Below, one piece after another: positions 6,438 through 14,220 of a stretch of 14,822 bases of DNA (within the stretch, counting starts at the first letter, position 1; each line of letters opens with the position of its first letter). The stretch comes from Phycisphaerales bacterium (lineage in GTDB: Bacteria > Planctomycetota > Phycisphaerae > UBA1845 > Fen-1342): the NCBI GenBank assembly GCA_022839625.1, contig JALHJL010000075.1, forward strand, positions 1 through 14,822, read 5' to 3'. The notes under the pieces are model-generated. The model worked only from the letters and a program-made list of their open reading frames with translations, was not told where the DNA came from and made no database searches. The translations under genes and the position numbers were made by a program.

Positions 6438-7709
6438 CTACGCTTGCATCGTCCCGGCCTGGTCGGCCAGCCGGATATGGTTCTTCCCGCTCCGCTTTGC
6501 GGCGAGCAGCGCCGCGTCGGCCGCCCGGAGGATTTCCGCTCGGGTCTTGCCGTCCCACGGGAAGCAGGCCAACCCACCGCTGATCGTGACCGGTCCCGGT
6601 GCCCCTGGTCCGAGGCACTGGAAACTATGTTGGCGGGTGACCGCCCCGAATCGCTCGGCCAACGCCATCGGGTCGGTCGGGTGCTGGGAGCCCGGCACGC
6701 GCGGCTGCTCCGCGTCCCACAGAATCACCCCGAATTCATCCCCGCCATAGCGGGCCACGACGTCGTTCTCGCGCGAGCAACGTCGGAGCAGAACGGCGAC
6801 CTCGCGGATGAGCGCATCGCCCGTCTCGTGGCCATACTCGTCGTTGTAGCTCTTGAAGTCGTCAATGTCGAAGAGAACCACCGTCACCTGAAGCCGGCGC
6901 ATTGCGGCCTGGGAAATCAGGTTGTCGAGGGTCATCTCGAAGTAACGCCGGTTGTAGAGCCCGCTGAGGTCGTCGCGCCACGCCAGTTCCTGCCAGCGCG
7001 CCTGTTCGCCGATCTGCGTGATGATCGTCTCGATCAGGCGTGCGTAGTCGGCCAGTCGGGCGGCGTCGCTCGCCAGGTAGGAGGTTCGCTCACGCGGCCC
7101 CAGGCTGATGGACCCCACCGTGTCGTCCTTTCGACGCAACGGCTCCTGTAGAACCGGTGGGCCCGGCGCGCCGGCGGACGCGGCGGCTTCGCCGACCTGG
7201 ACGGTTACACCCTGAGCCTGAAAGACCTGGCGCAAGAAGATGGCCAGACGCTCAAGAGTGGGTTGAAGGCCGGCCCCCATGCTGCGCAGAACGTCGCTCA
7301 ACGCGGTGATTTCCTGGATGCTCGGGAGGGACTCAGCCGGGACGGCCGGAGCGGTCGAGCGGTACTCCAGCGCGAGCGCCGCGACGAGCTCATCGGCCAC
7401 CACCGGCTCGAGCACGTAGTCGTCCGCACCGGCCTGGAGGGCCTCGCGGGCCAGCGGCTCACCGCGCGGCTCACAGGCGACGATGATGCGTGCGCGGGGC
7501 GCGACCTGACGCAGGCTCGGCAGGGCCCGCAGGGCGGTACGACCGCCGGCGAGCGTCACAACGACCCCTTCGAACTCCTCATGCCCGATTGTCCACAGGC
7601 CGCTCAGGAGCGATGGGGCCGCCGTGGTTCGGCAGCGCGGCAGTGCTTGGGAAACGGCCCCTCCCAAAGCGGGCGAGCCGATCACCAGTATCCGAGGACT
7701 GCCACGCAT
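6438..7709 (-). CDS. GGDEF diguanylate cyclase with N-terminal degenerate receiver
   Basis: The enzyme makes cyclic di-GMP from two GTP. The product has 423 residues. Residues about 5-112 have the receiver fold pattern, ending in GADDYVLEPV, but the phospho-acceptor Asp position is Thr/Leu (GVVVTLAGG) and the usual Lys is Glu101, so normal phosphorylation is unlikely. Residues about 135-225 may be a divergent GAF-like segment. The GGDEF domain (about 245-420) has DDLSGLYNRR, DIDDFKSYNDEYGHETGD and an intact GGDEF at 322-326. The inhibitory RxxD site (R313-D316) lies five residues before it, so product feedback is expected. The ATG at 7709 has a GAGAAG-type Shine-Dalgarno sequence. The frame is open further upstream, but that overlaps the preceding gene. 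There is no signal peptide or membrane span, so it is cytoplasmic. It follows the pseudo-receiver gene by 41 nt. Confidence 0.92.
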   Translation of the reverse strand: MRGSPRILVIGSPALGGAVSQALPRCRTTAAPSLLSGLWTIGHEEFEGVVVTLAGGRTALRALPSLRQVAPRARIIVACEPRGEPLAREALQAGADDYVLEPVVADELVAALALEYRSTAPAVPAESLPSIQEITALSDVLRSMGAGLQPTLERLAIFLRQVFQAQGVTVQVGEAAASAGAPGPPVLQEPLRRKDDTVGSISLGPRERTSYLASDAARLADYARLIETIITQIGEQARWQELAWRDDLSGLYNRRYFEMTLDNLISQAAMRRLQVTVVLFDIDDFKSYNDEYGHETGDALIREVAVLLRRCSRENDVVARYGGDEFGVILWDAEQPRVPGSQHPTDPMALAERFGAVTRQHSFQCLGPGAPGPVTISGGLACFPWDGKTRAEILRAADAALLAAKRSGKNHIRLADQAGTMQA

Positions 7710-7750
7710 TCTTGCTTCTCTTTCCCGCTTCCGAGCTGCGCAACGGCACG

Positions 7751-8242
7751 TCAGCCGTCGCGCGGCCGTTCGACCACAATCGGCGGCGATGGGGGCCGTT
7801 CTCCGTGTTGCCACGGCGGGGCCGCCTCCCGCGCGGGAGTCAGCACCAGCGGCCGGAGTTGTTCGCGCAGGCGGCGCGCAACGTCCGCCGGCGTTGCAGC
7901 CAGAAGTTCGCGGAGCGCGGCGCCGCCTCGACAGGCCAACGTCTGCGACAGGAAGTCGCAGCGAGGCGCATCGGCGGTGTGGCCATAGACAACCACGCCG
8001 GTGCGCGGCCACGTCTCGCGGATGTACGAGACGATCTGGAGCTCGTCGCTGCCGAGCCAATCGGTGCCCACGAAGGCCAGGTCGGGGATGTCCTCGTAGC
8101 GCTGGAGCAGGTGGACACAAGCTGCGTAGACGTCGTCGAACGGGATGATCTCGATCCGCTGCGCCGTCAGCCACGCATCGATCGCTTCCGCGCTGGCACG
8201 CTGCCCGGTGCGAACATGAATCGCGCTGCGGACATCAGGCAC
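7751..8242 (-). CDS. Stand-alone degenerate receiver protein (163 aa)
   Basis: The GTG at 8242 has AAGGGA 7 nt upstream. Residues 1-125 alternate beta strands and helices like a response-regulator receiver: IEIIPFDDVYAAC, then DIPDLAFVGTDWLGSDELQIV, then TGVVVYGHT. At the usual phospho-acceptor position the strand reads AFVGTD, with Gly where Asp is expected and an Asp two residues later. The conserved Lys near the last strand is not evident. Residues 126-163 are a Pro/Arg-rich tail with no output domain. It is probably the first gene of a two-gene unit with the diguanylate cyclase 41 nt downstream, and both proteins have altered receivers. It may serve as a non-phosphorylated partner or sensor for the cyclase (inference). 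Similarity to receivers is by pattern only. Confidence 0.75.
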   Translation of the reverse strand: MPDVRSAIHVRTGQRASAEAIDAWLTAQRIEIIPFDDVYAACVHLLQRYEDIPDLAFVGTDWLGSDELQIVSYIRETWPRTGVVVYGHTADAPRCDFLSQTLACRGGAALRELLAATPADVARRLREQLRPLVLTPAREAAPPWQHGERPPSPPIVVERPRDG

Positions 8243-8571
8243 GGAATATCCCTTTTTTGGAACGACGCTCGAGTATTCCCGCCGACCTCTCGCAGCATTC
8301 TACTCCGCGACGCGGCGGGGTGTCAAAAAACAGGCTGAAAACAGGCGGCGCGGCCGTCGCCGTATCGGCCGCGGCCCATGAATCGATCGGCCGCGACCTG
8401 CCCGGATTCGCGCGGCGGTCCGTTGTATCGGACGGCGGGGCCTCGGTACGCAGAGCTCACGAAAGAAGGGGGCCGGCCGGCGGGCGGCGCGCGATAACGC
8501 GTGGTTTGATCTGGCCGAGCGGCCGCACCCCGAGGCCCGCGACGGGCCGCCCGCGCCGCCGGGTCCTCCGA
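8243..8571. other. Intergenic region between dnaB and the receiver gene
   Basis: It contains the promoter at 8297-8326. Beyond that it is GC-rich with no credible gene. A perfect GGCCCG/CGGGCC stem with a 3-nt loop (8534-8548) lies 24 nt after the dnaB stop, but without a T-run. It may be a 3'-end hairpin of the dnaB transcript rather than a true intrinsic terminator. Confidence 0.5.
8297..8326 (-). promoter_or_regulatory. Strong sigma70-type promoter for the pseudo-receiver / cyclase unit
   Basis: On the minus strand a perfect TTGACA (8326-8321), an 18-nt spacer and TAGAAT (8302-8297, five of six) predict a start near 8290. That leaves a leader of about 47 nt before the GTG at 8242. Confidence 0.7.
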
Positions 8572-10071
8572 TCAGAACGGGGCTTCCGGCGAGTCGGGCG
8601 GTGTGTAGTAGTCCGGTTCGCGGCCCGGCATGTGGTTGCCGAAGCGCGTGTATCTCTTGTCCCAGCTCAGCTTGATCGTGTCGACGGGGCCGTTGCGCTG
8701 CTTGGCGATGATCAGCTCGGCGACGTTCTCCTCCGGGTCATCGGCCGCAACGGGTGCGTCCGCCTCGTCGCTCAGCTTGACGCGCGCCGCGGGCGTCTGG
8801 TAGTACGCCTCGCGATGCAGCAGCGCCACCACATCGGCGTCCTGCTCGATCGCCCCCGACTCGCGCAGGTCGCTCATCCGCGGGCGGTTGCCCTTGCGGG
8901 ACTTGTCCTCCGGGCTGCGGTTGAGCTGCGCCATCGCGATGACCGGCACGGTCAGGTCCTTCGCGAGTGCCTTCAAGCCGCGCGAGATGGTCGCGACCTC
9001 CACCTGCCGGCTCTCGCACCTGGGGGCCCGCATCAACTGAAGGTAGTCCACGAAGACCGCCTCGATCTTGTGCCGGCGCTGCGCCAGGCGCGCCCGCGCC
9101 CGCAACTCCAGGATCGTCAGGTCCGCCGTGTCATCGACGAGCAACGGAGCGTCGCTCAGGTCCGCCGCGACCTGCTGCAAGCGCCGCAGGTCGTCGCTTG
9201 AGTGGCGGCCGCGCCGGAGCGTGTGGGCGTTGACGCGCGCGCGGCTGCAAAGGACGCGCTGGGCGACCTGCTGCCGGCTCATCTCGAGCGAGAAGAACAG
9301 CGTCGGCCGGCGCCGGACAATGGCCAGGTGCTCGGCCATGTTCAAACCAAGCGCGGTCTTGCCCATGGAAGGCCGGCCCGCGACGATGACCAGCTCGCCC
9401 GGCTGCCAACCGCACGTGAGCTCGTTCAGCTCGACGAAGCCGGTGTCCACCCCCGTGAGGGCATCGCTCCCGCGCTGCTCAATGGCCTTGAAGGCCTCCT
9501 GAATCAGCGTGTGCAGGAGCTGGGCCTCGCCGGTGACGCGCCGCTCGGTGACGTCGAAAATCTCTTTCTCGGCATAGTCCAGCACCGCGCGGGCCGGCTG
9601 GTCGTGGTCGAGGGCCCGCTCCGTGACGCGGTGAGTGGCCTCAATCAACTGGCGCAGGAGGTGCTTGTCGTAGACGATGCCCGCGTAGTGGGCCGCGCGG
9701 AGGGCTGAAGGCACGGCACTGATCAGGCCGGCCAGGAAATCGAACTTGCCGAGCTTCTCCCACAGACCGCGGCGGATCAGCTCGTCGCGGATGACCACGC
9801 CGTCCAGCGGCTGGTCGTCCACGTAGAGCTTGACCAGCAGGTCGTAGAGCTGTTGGTGCTTTTCGAGGCTGAAGGCCCGGCTGCCGGCCTCGCGCAGGAC
9901 ATTGATGACTTCGCCGATGACCTCTCTTTCCTGGAGCATCGCGCCGAGCGTGGCCCGCTCGGCCTCGATGTCCTGCGGCAGCAGGCGCTCCAGCGCGGCG
10001 GCCGGACTAGCGGTCGTCCGCGTCGTCGTCGTCCCGCTCGGAATCGTCGGCGATGTCGGCGTCGCCGCCAT
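8572..10071 (-). CDS. dnaB: Replicative DNA helicase DnaB
   Basis: DnaB is the hexameric 5'-3' helicase that unwinds the replication fork with primase and polymerase III. The product has 499 residues. It has an N-terminal helical domain (about 30-155, starting LERLLPQDIEAE). Its RecA-like ATPase has Walker A GRPSMGKT (232-239), Walker B VFVDYLQL (Asp342), AQLNRSPEDK and RMSDLRESGAIEQDAD. The Arg-finger segment is AKQRNGP (about 456-461). No intein interrupts the gene. The ATG at 10071 is supported by AAGGAGG 8 nt upstream. This start lies inside rplI, so 65 nt are read in two frames. The first 26 residues are Thr/Ser/Pro/Ala-rich and outside the conserved fold. It is the last gene of the rpsF-ssb-rpsR-rplI-dnaB run, a widespread bacterial order. 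Confidence 0.97.
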   Translation of the reverse strand: MAATPTSPTIPSGTTTTRTTASPAAALERLLPQDIEAERATLGAMLQEREVIGEVINVLREAGSRAFSLEKHQQLYDLLVKLYVDDQPLDGVVIRDELIRRGLWEKLGKFDFLAGLISAVPSALRAAHYAGIVYDKHLLRQLIEATHRVTERALDHDQPARAVLDYAEKEIFDVTERRVTGEAQLLHTLIQEAFKAIEQRGSDALTGVDTGFVELNELTCGWQPGELVIVAGRPSMGKTALGLNMAEHLAIVRRRPTLFFSLEMSRQQVAQRVLCSRARVNAHTLRRGRHSSDDLRRLQQVAADLSDAPLLVDDTADLTILELRARARLAQRRHKIEAVFVDYLQLMRAPRCESRQVEVATISRGLKALAKDLTVPVIAMAQLNRSPEDKSRKGNRPRMSDLRESGAIEQDADVVALLHREAYYQTPAARVKLSDEADAPVAADDPEENVAELIIAKQRNGPVDTIKLSWDKRYTRFGNHMPGREPDYYTPPDSPEAPF

Positions 10072-10525
10072 CGGGCGTGCCTCCTTCCCGCACGACCCAG
10101 ACCTTGATCTCGGCCGTGATATCGTCCGTGAACTCCAGCCGCACCACCCGCGCGTCGAGCGTGCGGATCGGCGCGTCGAGCATAACGTGATCCGGCCGGA
10201 TCGGGTAGCCCTGCGCATTCAGCGCCGCCGCGATGTCCTTGGTCGCCACCGACCCGTACAGGGTGCCCTCGGGGTTGGCCGCCGCCTCGATCGTGATCGA
10301 CACGTCCTTGAGCTGCGCGACCAGCTCGGTGTACTGCTTCAGGCGCAGGGCGCGCTCGGCCGTGGCGGCCCGGCGCCGCTCCTCGATGGCCTTGATGTTC
10401 TCTTCGGTCGGCTCGGTGGCGAGCCGCTGGGGCAACAGGTAATTGCGGCCGTAGCCCGGCGCGACCTCGACGATGTCGCCGAGATGCCCGAGCCTCCGCA
10501 CGTCCTCGAGCAAGAGCAAACGCAT
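10007..10525 (-). CDS. rplI: 50S ribosomal protein L9
   Basis: L9 binds 23S rRNA and helps keep the reading frame. The product has 172 residues, longer than the usual 148-150. The N-terminal domain (MRLLLLEDVRRLGHLGDIVE, then GYGRNYLLPQRLA) and the long connecting helix match the family. So does the C-terminal domain to about residue 148 (GTLYGSVATKDIAAAL). The extra tail, residues 149-172, is strongly acidic; in the last 21 residues there are 11 Asp and one Glu. This tail is encoded by the part that overlaps dnaB and contains four consecutive GAC codons. The ATG at 10525 has GGAGAGG upstream. It follows rpsR by 28 nt. Confidence 0.96.
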   Translation of the reverse strand: MRLLLLEDVRRLGHLGDIVEVAPGYGRNYLLPQRLATEPTEENIKAIEERRRAATAERALRLKQYTELVAQLKDVSITIEAAANPEGTLYGSVATKDIAAALNAQGYPIRPDHVMLDAPIRTLDARVVRLEFTDDITAEIKVWVVREGGTPDGGDADIADDSERDDDDADDR

Positions 10526-10553
10526 GCTGGACCTCTCCGTGTAAGATTAAGCG

Positions 10554-10814
10554 TCAGGTGACGTAGGGCATCAGGGCCAGGAAGCGCGCCCGCTTCAGCT
10601 CCAGCGCCAGTCGGCGCTGGCACTCCGCGTCGAGCCCGGTCCGCTTCCGCGAGAACAGCTTGCCCTGAGCACTGACCAGGCGCTGTAGCATCGCCACGTC
10701 CTTGTAGTCGATCTCCTCGGCCTTCAAACGCGGCGCGCGAAAACGCGTGGACTCCGCCGCACGCCGCGCCTTCTTTCTGCGTGTTTTCTGCTTCACGGCC
10801 ATTCTGGGGCTCAT
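10554..10814 (-). CDS. rpsR: 30S ribosomal protein S18
   Basis: S18 binds next to S6 on the 30S platform. The 86-residue product has a basic N-terminus (KQKTRRKKARRAAES) and the family core (EEIDYKDVAMLQRLVSAQGKLFSRKRTGL, read in parts). It ends LALELKRARFLALMPYVT. It has only one Cys and no zinc-ribbon pairs, so it is the zinc-independent type. The ATG at 10814 has TGAGGA about 8 nt upstream; the second Met is at codon 5. It lies 29 nt after ssb and 28 nt before rplI, in the normal order for this cluster. Confidence 0.96.
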   Translation of the reverse strand: MSPRMAVKQKTRRKKARRAAESTRFRAPRLKAEEIDYKDVAMLQRLVSAQGKLFSRKRTGLDAECQRRLALELKRARFLALMPYVT

Positions 10815-10843
10815 GGTGGGTTCCTCAGGTTGAGAAGGTCAAG

Positions 10844-11317
10844 TCAAAACGGAATCTCGTCTCCGGCCGGCGGGATGTCGTCTGGCTCCGGGATCCCCTG
10901 GTCCGCCGGCATGGCGGGCCGCGCGCGCTCCTCCGGCGGAGCGGCACGCTCATAGGACGCCCCGCCGGCCGAGGGTGGCTGATCGCCCCGTCCACCGACG
11001 AACTGGAAGTTCTCGGCGACGACACTGAGCTTGGAGCGTTTCTGGCCGTCCTGCCCGGTCCAACTGTCCAGCCGCAGGCGACCCTCGATCAGGATCGGTT
11101 TGCCTTTGGTCATGTACTGGTTAATCGTCTCGGCCTGGCGGCCAAAGGCCGCCACGTCCACGAAGCACACGTCTTCCTTCTGGTTGCCGTCGCGGTCCTT
11201 CCAGCGCCGGTTCGTGGCCAGGCCGAATTCGCAGACCGCCGTATTGCTGGGGAGGTAACGCAACTGCGGATCCCGCGTCAGGTTTCCCAGCAGGATGACT
11301 CGATTAAAGCTTGCCAT
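10844..11317 (-). CDS. ssb: Single-stranded DNA-binding protein
   Basis: SSB coats single-stranded DNA during replication, repair and recombination. The 157-residue product begins MASFNRVILLGNLTRDPQLR and has the OB-fold region to about residue 110 (FVDVAAFGRQAE, KGKPILIEGRLR). A Pro/Ala/Gly-rich linker follows, then the acidic tip DEIPF that recruits partner proteins. The start is ATG 11317, not the GTG 9 nt earlier, because AGGTGG sits 5 nt before this ATG and directly abuts the GTG. It lies between rpsF (68 nt upstream) and rpsR (29 nt downstream). Confidence 0.96.
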   Translation of the reverse strand: MASFNRVILLGNLTRDPQLRYLPSNTAVCEFGLATNRRWKDRDGNQKEDVCFVDVAAFGRQAETINQYMTKGKPILIEGRLRLDSWTGQDGQKRSKLSVVAENFQFVGGRGDQPPSAGGASYERAAPPEERARPAMPADQGIPEPDDIPPAGDEIPF

Positions 11318-11385
11318 GGCATCCACCTGCTTTGCACCGCCGCCGACGTCGGTGCGTTCTTCCTGTCCGTATCTGCTCCCGCAAG

Positions 11386-11889
11386 CTACGTGGGTTCCGC
11401 CGCCGGCTCCTCCGCCTGCGGCGATGGCTCGGCCGTCGCGGGCCGGTCGTCAGGTCGGCGTTCGGCGGGCGGAGTCGGCTCGGGCTCGCTCGCGCGCCGC
11501 TCATGAAACCGCCGGTCATCATCGTGTCGTCGGCCGTCCCCGCCCAGAGGGGCCAACGGCACGTCCGGCGCGTGGGCGCGCAACTGGGCCAGCCGTTCGT
11601 CGGTGAGCCGTTCGGCCCGCAGCACCAGACCGCGCAGGATCACCTCGCTGAGACCGATGTCGCGCTCGAGATCGGTAATGCGCTCGGGCGGCGCGTCGAA
11701 GTACGTCAACACGTACGTGCCGCGCTTGCGGCGCCCGATCTCGTAGGCCAGCTTGCGCTCGTCGAACTTGACGCACACCAGCACCTCGGCCCCGATACGG
11801 CCGCACAGCCGCCGGACCTCGTCCTCAATGGCGGACCACTCGCGGGCGGCGGTCGTGTCAAACAGGAACATGCCTTCGTAACGTCTCAA
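11386..11889 (-). CDS. rpsF: 30S ribosomal protein S6 (TTG start, long C-terminal tail)
   Basis: S6 pairs with S18 on the 30S platform. The product has 167 residues. The TTG at 11889 is chosen because it gives the family N-terminus (translated MRRYEGMFLFD) and has AAGGAGA 7-9 nt upstream. A GTG at 11907 would overlap that Shine-Dalgarno sequence. The core (to about residue 105) shows VKFDERKLAYEIGRRKRGTY, YFDAPPERITDLERDIGLSE and ILRGLVLRAERLTDE. The remaining 60 residues are a charged Arg/Glu/Pro/Ala tail, longer than in most S6 proteins. It follows pth by 42 nt and starts the rpsF-ssb-rpsR-rplI-dnaB block. Confidence 0.94.
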   Translation of the reverse strand: MRRYEGMFLFDTTAAREWSAIEDEVRRLCGRIGAEVLVCVKFDERKLAYEIGRRKRGTYVLTYFDAPPERITDLERDIGLSEVILRGLVLRAERLTDERLAQLRAHAPDVPLAPLGGDGRRHDDDRRFHERRASEPEPTPPAERRPDDRPATAEPSPQAEEPAAEPT

Positions 11890-11931
11890 GTTCAGTCTCC
11901 TTCTCACGGCGCCGGCCCCGGCGGGGCGGCG

Positions 11932-12543
11932 CTACGTTCGGTCGGCGGAGGCCGGGCCGCCGCGCGACTGCTCGTCCGGTCTGCGGTTAAACTCGTTCAT
12001 CGCGGCCGCAACGCCCCGCGTCAGCCAACACTCGACCGCGTCGGCGGCACGCCCGACAGTCGCTTCCATCACGGGCCGTTCCTCGGGCTCGAAGCGACTG
12101 AGGACGTATTCGACCGTAACGTCCCGGCGGACCTTGCCGATGCCGATCCGCAGCCGCGGAACCGTGTCAGTACCCAGATGGCGAAGCACGTCGTCCATAC
12201 CCTTATGTCCGCCCGACGAGCCGGCCGCGCGCAGCCGTAACTGGCCGACCGGCAGGTCCAAGTCGTCGTGAACGACGAGAATGTCCTCGGCGGCCAGCTT
12301 GTAGAACCGCCATACGGCCGCCACACTCCGGCCGCTCTCGTTCATGTACGTGGCGGGCTTGAGCAGCAGCACCGTCTGGCCGGCCGCCGCCGCCGCCCCG
12401 ACCAGCCCTTCGAAGTGCCGGTCGTAGCGGGACAGCTCCGCCGCCCACCGCCGCGCCAACTCGTCCACCACCGCAAACCCGATGTTGTGGCGCGACTGGG
12501 CGTAGCGCGGGCCGGGATTGCCCAGACCGGCAACCAGCTTCAC
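11932..12543 (-). CDS. pth: Peptidyl-tRNA hydrolase (GTG start)
   Basis: Pth releases tRNA from peptidyl-tRNA that drops off the ribosome, by cleaving the ester bond. The 203-residue product has GLGNPG (6-11), catalytic His19 in SRHNIGF, KPATYMNESG with the substrate-binding Asn, HDDLDLPVGQLRLR with the catalytic Asp, and GGHKGMDDVLRHLGT. This is the full family set. The last 20 residues (RPDEQSRGGPASADRT) are a polar tail. The GTG at 12543 has GGAGAG about 6 nt upstream and is only 2 nt after the rplY stop, so the two are translationally linked. Confidence 0.96.
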   Translation of the reverse strand: MKLVAGLGNPGPRYAQSRHNIGFAVVDELARRWAAELSRYDRHFEGLVGAAAAAGQTVLLLKPATYMNESGRSVAAVWRFYKLAAEDILVVHDDLDLPVGQLRLRAAGSSGGHKGMDDVLRHLGTDTVPRLRIGIGKVRRDVTVEYVLSRFEPEERPVMEATVGRAADAVECWLTRGVAAAMNEFNRRPDEQSRGGPASADRT

Positions 12544-12545
12544 GG

Positions 12546-13193
12546 CTACTCTCCGCCTTCACCTTCCTCATCCTCTTTCGCACCCTTGCCAATGACCTCC
12601 GGCTCCGCCGTACCCTCGGTTACCGCCTCGAGCTCGGCCGCGGTCGTGCCGCGCGGCGGGTGCACGATCGCGACGATGTCGTTGCCGCTGTTGAGCACCT
12701 TGACTTCCGGCGGGACGGTTAGCTCGCGGACGTAGAGCGCCTCGTTCAGACCCAGGTGCTCCACGTGGGCGCGGATGCCATCAGGGATGTCCAGCAGCAG
12801 GCATTCCACGTCCAGCTCGGTGATGACCGACACCAGCGTGCCGCCCTCGAGCGTGCCGCGCGGACGGCCGCGCAGCTCGAGCGGCACCCGGACCTTCACG
12901 CGCTCGGTCACGTCGACCCGCATGAGGTCCACGTGGATCGGCGTTTGCTGCAGGTGGTCGAACTGCACCTCTTTGATCAGGTACTGCTGCTCCCCGCCGT
13001 CGACGCGCAGCTTGATCACGTGCAGCATGCGCGCCAGCGCGAGCCGCGTGTCGTGCAGCGACAGCGCGACGTACTCGTTCGGCAGCCCATGCCCGTAAAT
13101 CACGGCGGGGACCAGCCCGCGCCGCCGGAGGCGCTCGTTGGCGTGGTGACCAGCGGTTTGCCGGGTTTCGCCTTGGACGGTTGCGATTTCCAT
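12546..13193 (-). CDS. rplY: 50S ribosomal protein L25 (two-domain Ctc/TL5 type)
   Basis: L25 binds 5S rRNA at the central protuberance. The 215-residue product is the long two-domain form. The N-terminal domain (about 1-95) has ETRQTAGHHANERLRRRGLVPAV (read in parts), YGHG and FDHLQQTPIHVDLMRVD. The C-terminal domain (about 96-190) is beta-rich (VPLELRGRP, LLLDIPDGIRAHVEHL, LTVPPEVKVLNSGNDIVAIV). The end is an acidic tail (KEDEEGEGGE). The ATG at 13193 has GGAG 6 nt upstream. It sits between prs (59 nt upstream) and pth (2 nt downstream), a common bacterial order. Confidence 0.95.
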   Translation of the reverse strand: MEIATVQGETRQTAGHHANERLRRRGLVPAVIYGHGLPNEYVALSLHDTRLALARMLHVIKLRVDGGEQQYLIKEVQFDHLQQTPIHVDLMRVDVTERVKVRVPLELRGRPRGTLEGGTLVSVITELDVECLLLDIPDGIRAHVEHLGLNEALYVRELTVPPEVKVLNSGNDIVAIVHPPRGTTAAELEAVTEGTAEPEVIGKGAKEDEEGEGGE

Positions 13194-13252
13194 GCTTGAC
13201 TCCGTGGTCGCCGGCCACCGGTCGCACGCCGGTGAATGCGCCGGCGAAAACG

Positions 13253-14197
13253 CTATTTCATGAACAGACTGCTCACCGATTCGTTGCGATGAATCCTGCG
13301 GATCGCCTCTCCCATCAGCTCGCTGACCGACAGCACCGTCAACGCCGGCAGTTGCTCCCGCACCGCCGCCGGGATCGGCACCGTGTCGGTCACCGCCAGC
13401 CGGTCAAACGGGGCCTTGGACAGACGTTCCACAGCGGGTCCGCACAAGACGGCGTGCGTGGCGGCGGTGATGATCCGCCGGGCGCCGTAGTCGCGGACCA
13501 CCTCGCCGGCGCGGGCCACCGTGCTGCCGGTCGCGATGATGTCGTCGATCATCAGCACGGTCTTGTCCTTCACGTCGCCGATGATGGCCATCGTCTTCGT
13601 TTCGGAGCCGCTGACCCGCCGCTTGTCGATGATCGCCAGGTCCCCGCCCAGGCGGTTGGCGTAGACCCGGGCGCGCTTGACGTTGCCCACGTCGGGGCTG
13701 ACCAGCGTCAGCGGCCCCGTGACGAGCGAGCTGAAGTATGCCGAGAACACCGGCTCCGCCGAGAGGTTGTCCACCGGGATGTCGAAGAACCCCTGAATCT
13801 GGGCCGCGTGCAGATCGAGCGTCAGCACCCGGTCGGCCCCCGCCGTGGTCAGCAGGTTCGCGACCAGCTTCGCGGTGATCGGCACCCGCCCCTCGTCCTT
13901 GCGGTCCTGCCGGGCGTAGCCGAAGTACGGGATCACCGCCGTGATCCGCTTGGCCGAGGCACGCTTCATGCAGTCGATGCAGATGAGCAGCTCCATGAGG
14001 TGCGTGTTCACCGGCGGGCAGGTGGACTGCACGATGAACGCGTCGCAGCCGCGCACGTCGTCCAGCAGCTTGAGCGAAATCTCGCCGTCCGGGAAGTCGT
14101 CCAACAGCACGCGCCCCAGCGGATAGCCCAGGTACTGCGCGATCTGCTCGGCCAGGGCCGGGTTGCTGCGTCCGGCGAAGATGCGCAAGTCGGTCAT
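13253..14197 (-). CDS. prs: Ribose-phosphate pyrophosphokinase (PRPP synthetase)
   Basis: Prs makes PRPP from ribose 5-phosphate and ATP, for purines, pyrimidines, His, Trp and NAD. The 314-residue product is the class I length. It shows FPDGE (35-39), the flexible ATP-binding PYFGYARQDRK (90-100) and DLHAAQIQGFFDIP with Asp128/His130. It also has SPDVGNVKRA, the catalytic-Lys segment IDKRR (about 190-194), the PRPP loop MIDDIIATGST (216-226), and the terminal ESVSSLF. The ATG at 14197 has GGAG about 8 nt upstream. It lies 105 nt downstream of tRNA-Gln, with two hairpins in the leader. It heads the prs-rplY-pth run. Its substrate is supplied by RpiB, encoded at 2510-2977. Confidence 0.97.
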   Translation of the reverse strand: MTDLRIFAGRSNPALAEQIAQYLGYPLGRVLLDDFPDGEISLKLLDDVRGCDAFIVQSTCPPVNTHLMELLICIDCMKRASAKRITAVIPYFGYARQDRKDEGRVPITAKLVANLLTTAGADRVLTLDLHAAQIQGFFDIPVDNLSAEPVFSAYFSSLVTGPLTLVSPDVGNVKRARVYANRLGGDLAIIDKRRVSGSETKTMAIIGDVKDKTVLMIDDIIATGSTVARAGEVVRDYGARRIITAATHAVLCGPAVERLSKAPFDRLAVTDTVPIPAAVREQLPALTVLSVSELMGEAIRRIHRNESVSSLFMK

Positions 14198-14220
14198 GCG
14201 GCTACTCCGGTCTTACCGCA

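Noticed and set aside
7710..8174. N-terminal extension of the diguanylate cyclase
   Set aside because: The open frame overlaps the pseudo-receiver gene in another frame and yields Arg/Ala-rich sequence. The ATG at 7709 starts a receiver-like beta strand directly.
8572..10071. Intein in dnaB
   Set aside because: Inteins are frequent in dnaB, but the Walker A region and the downstream motifs are continuous and the length is normal.
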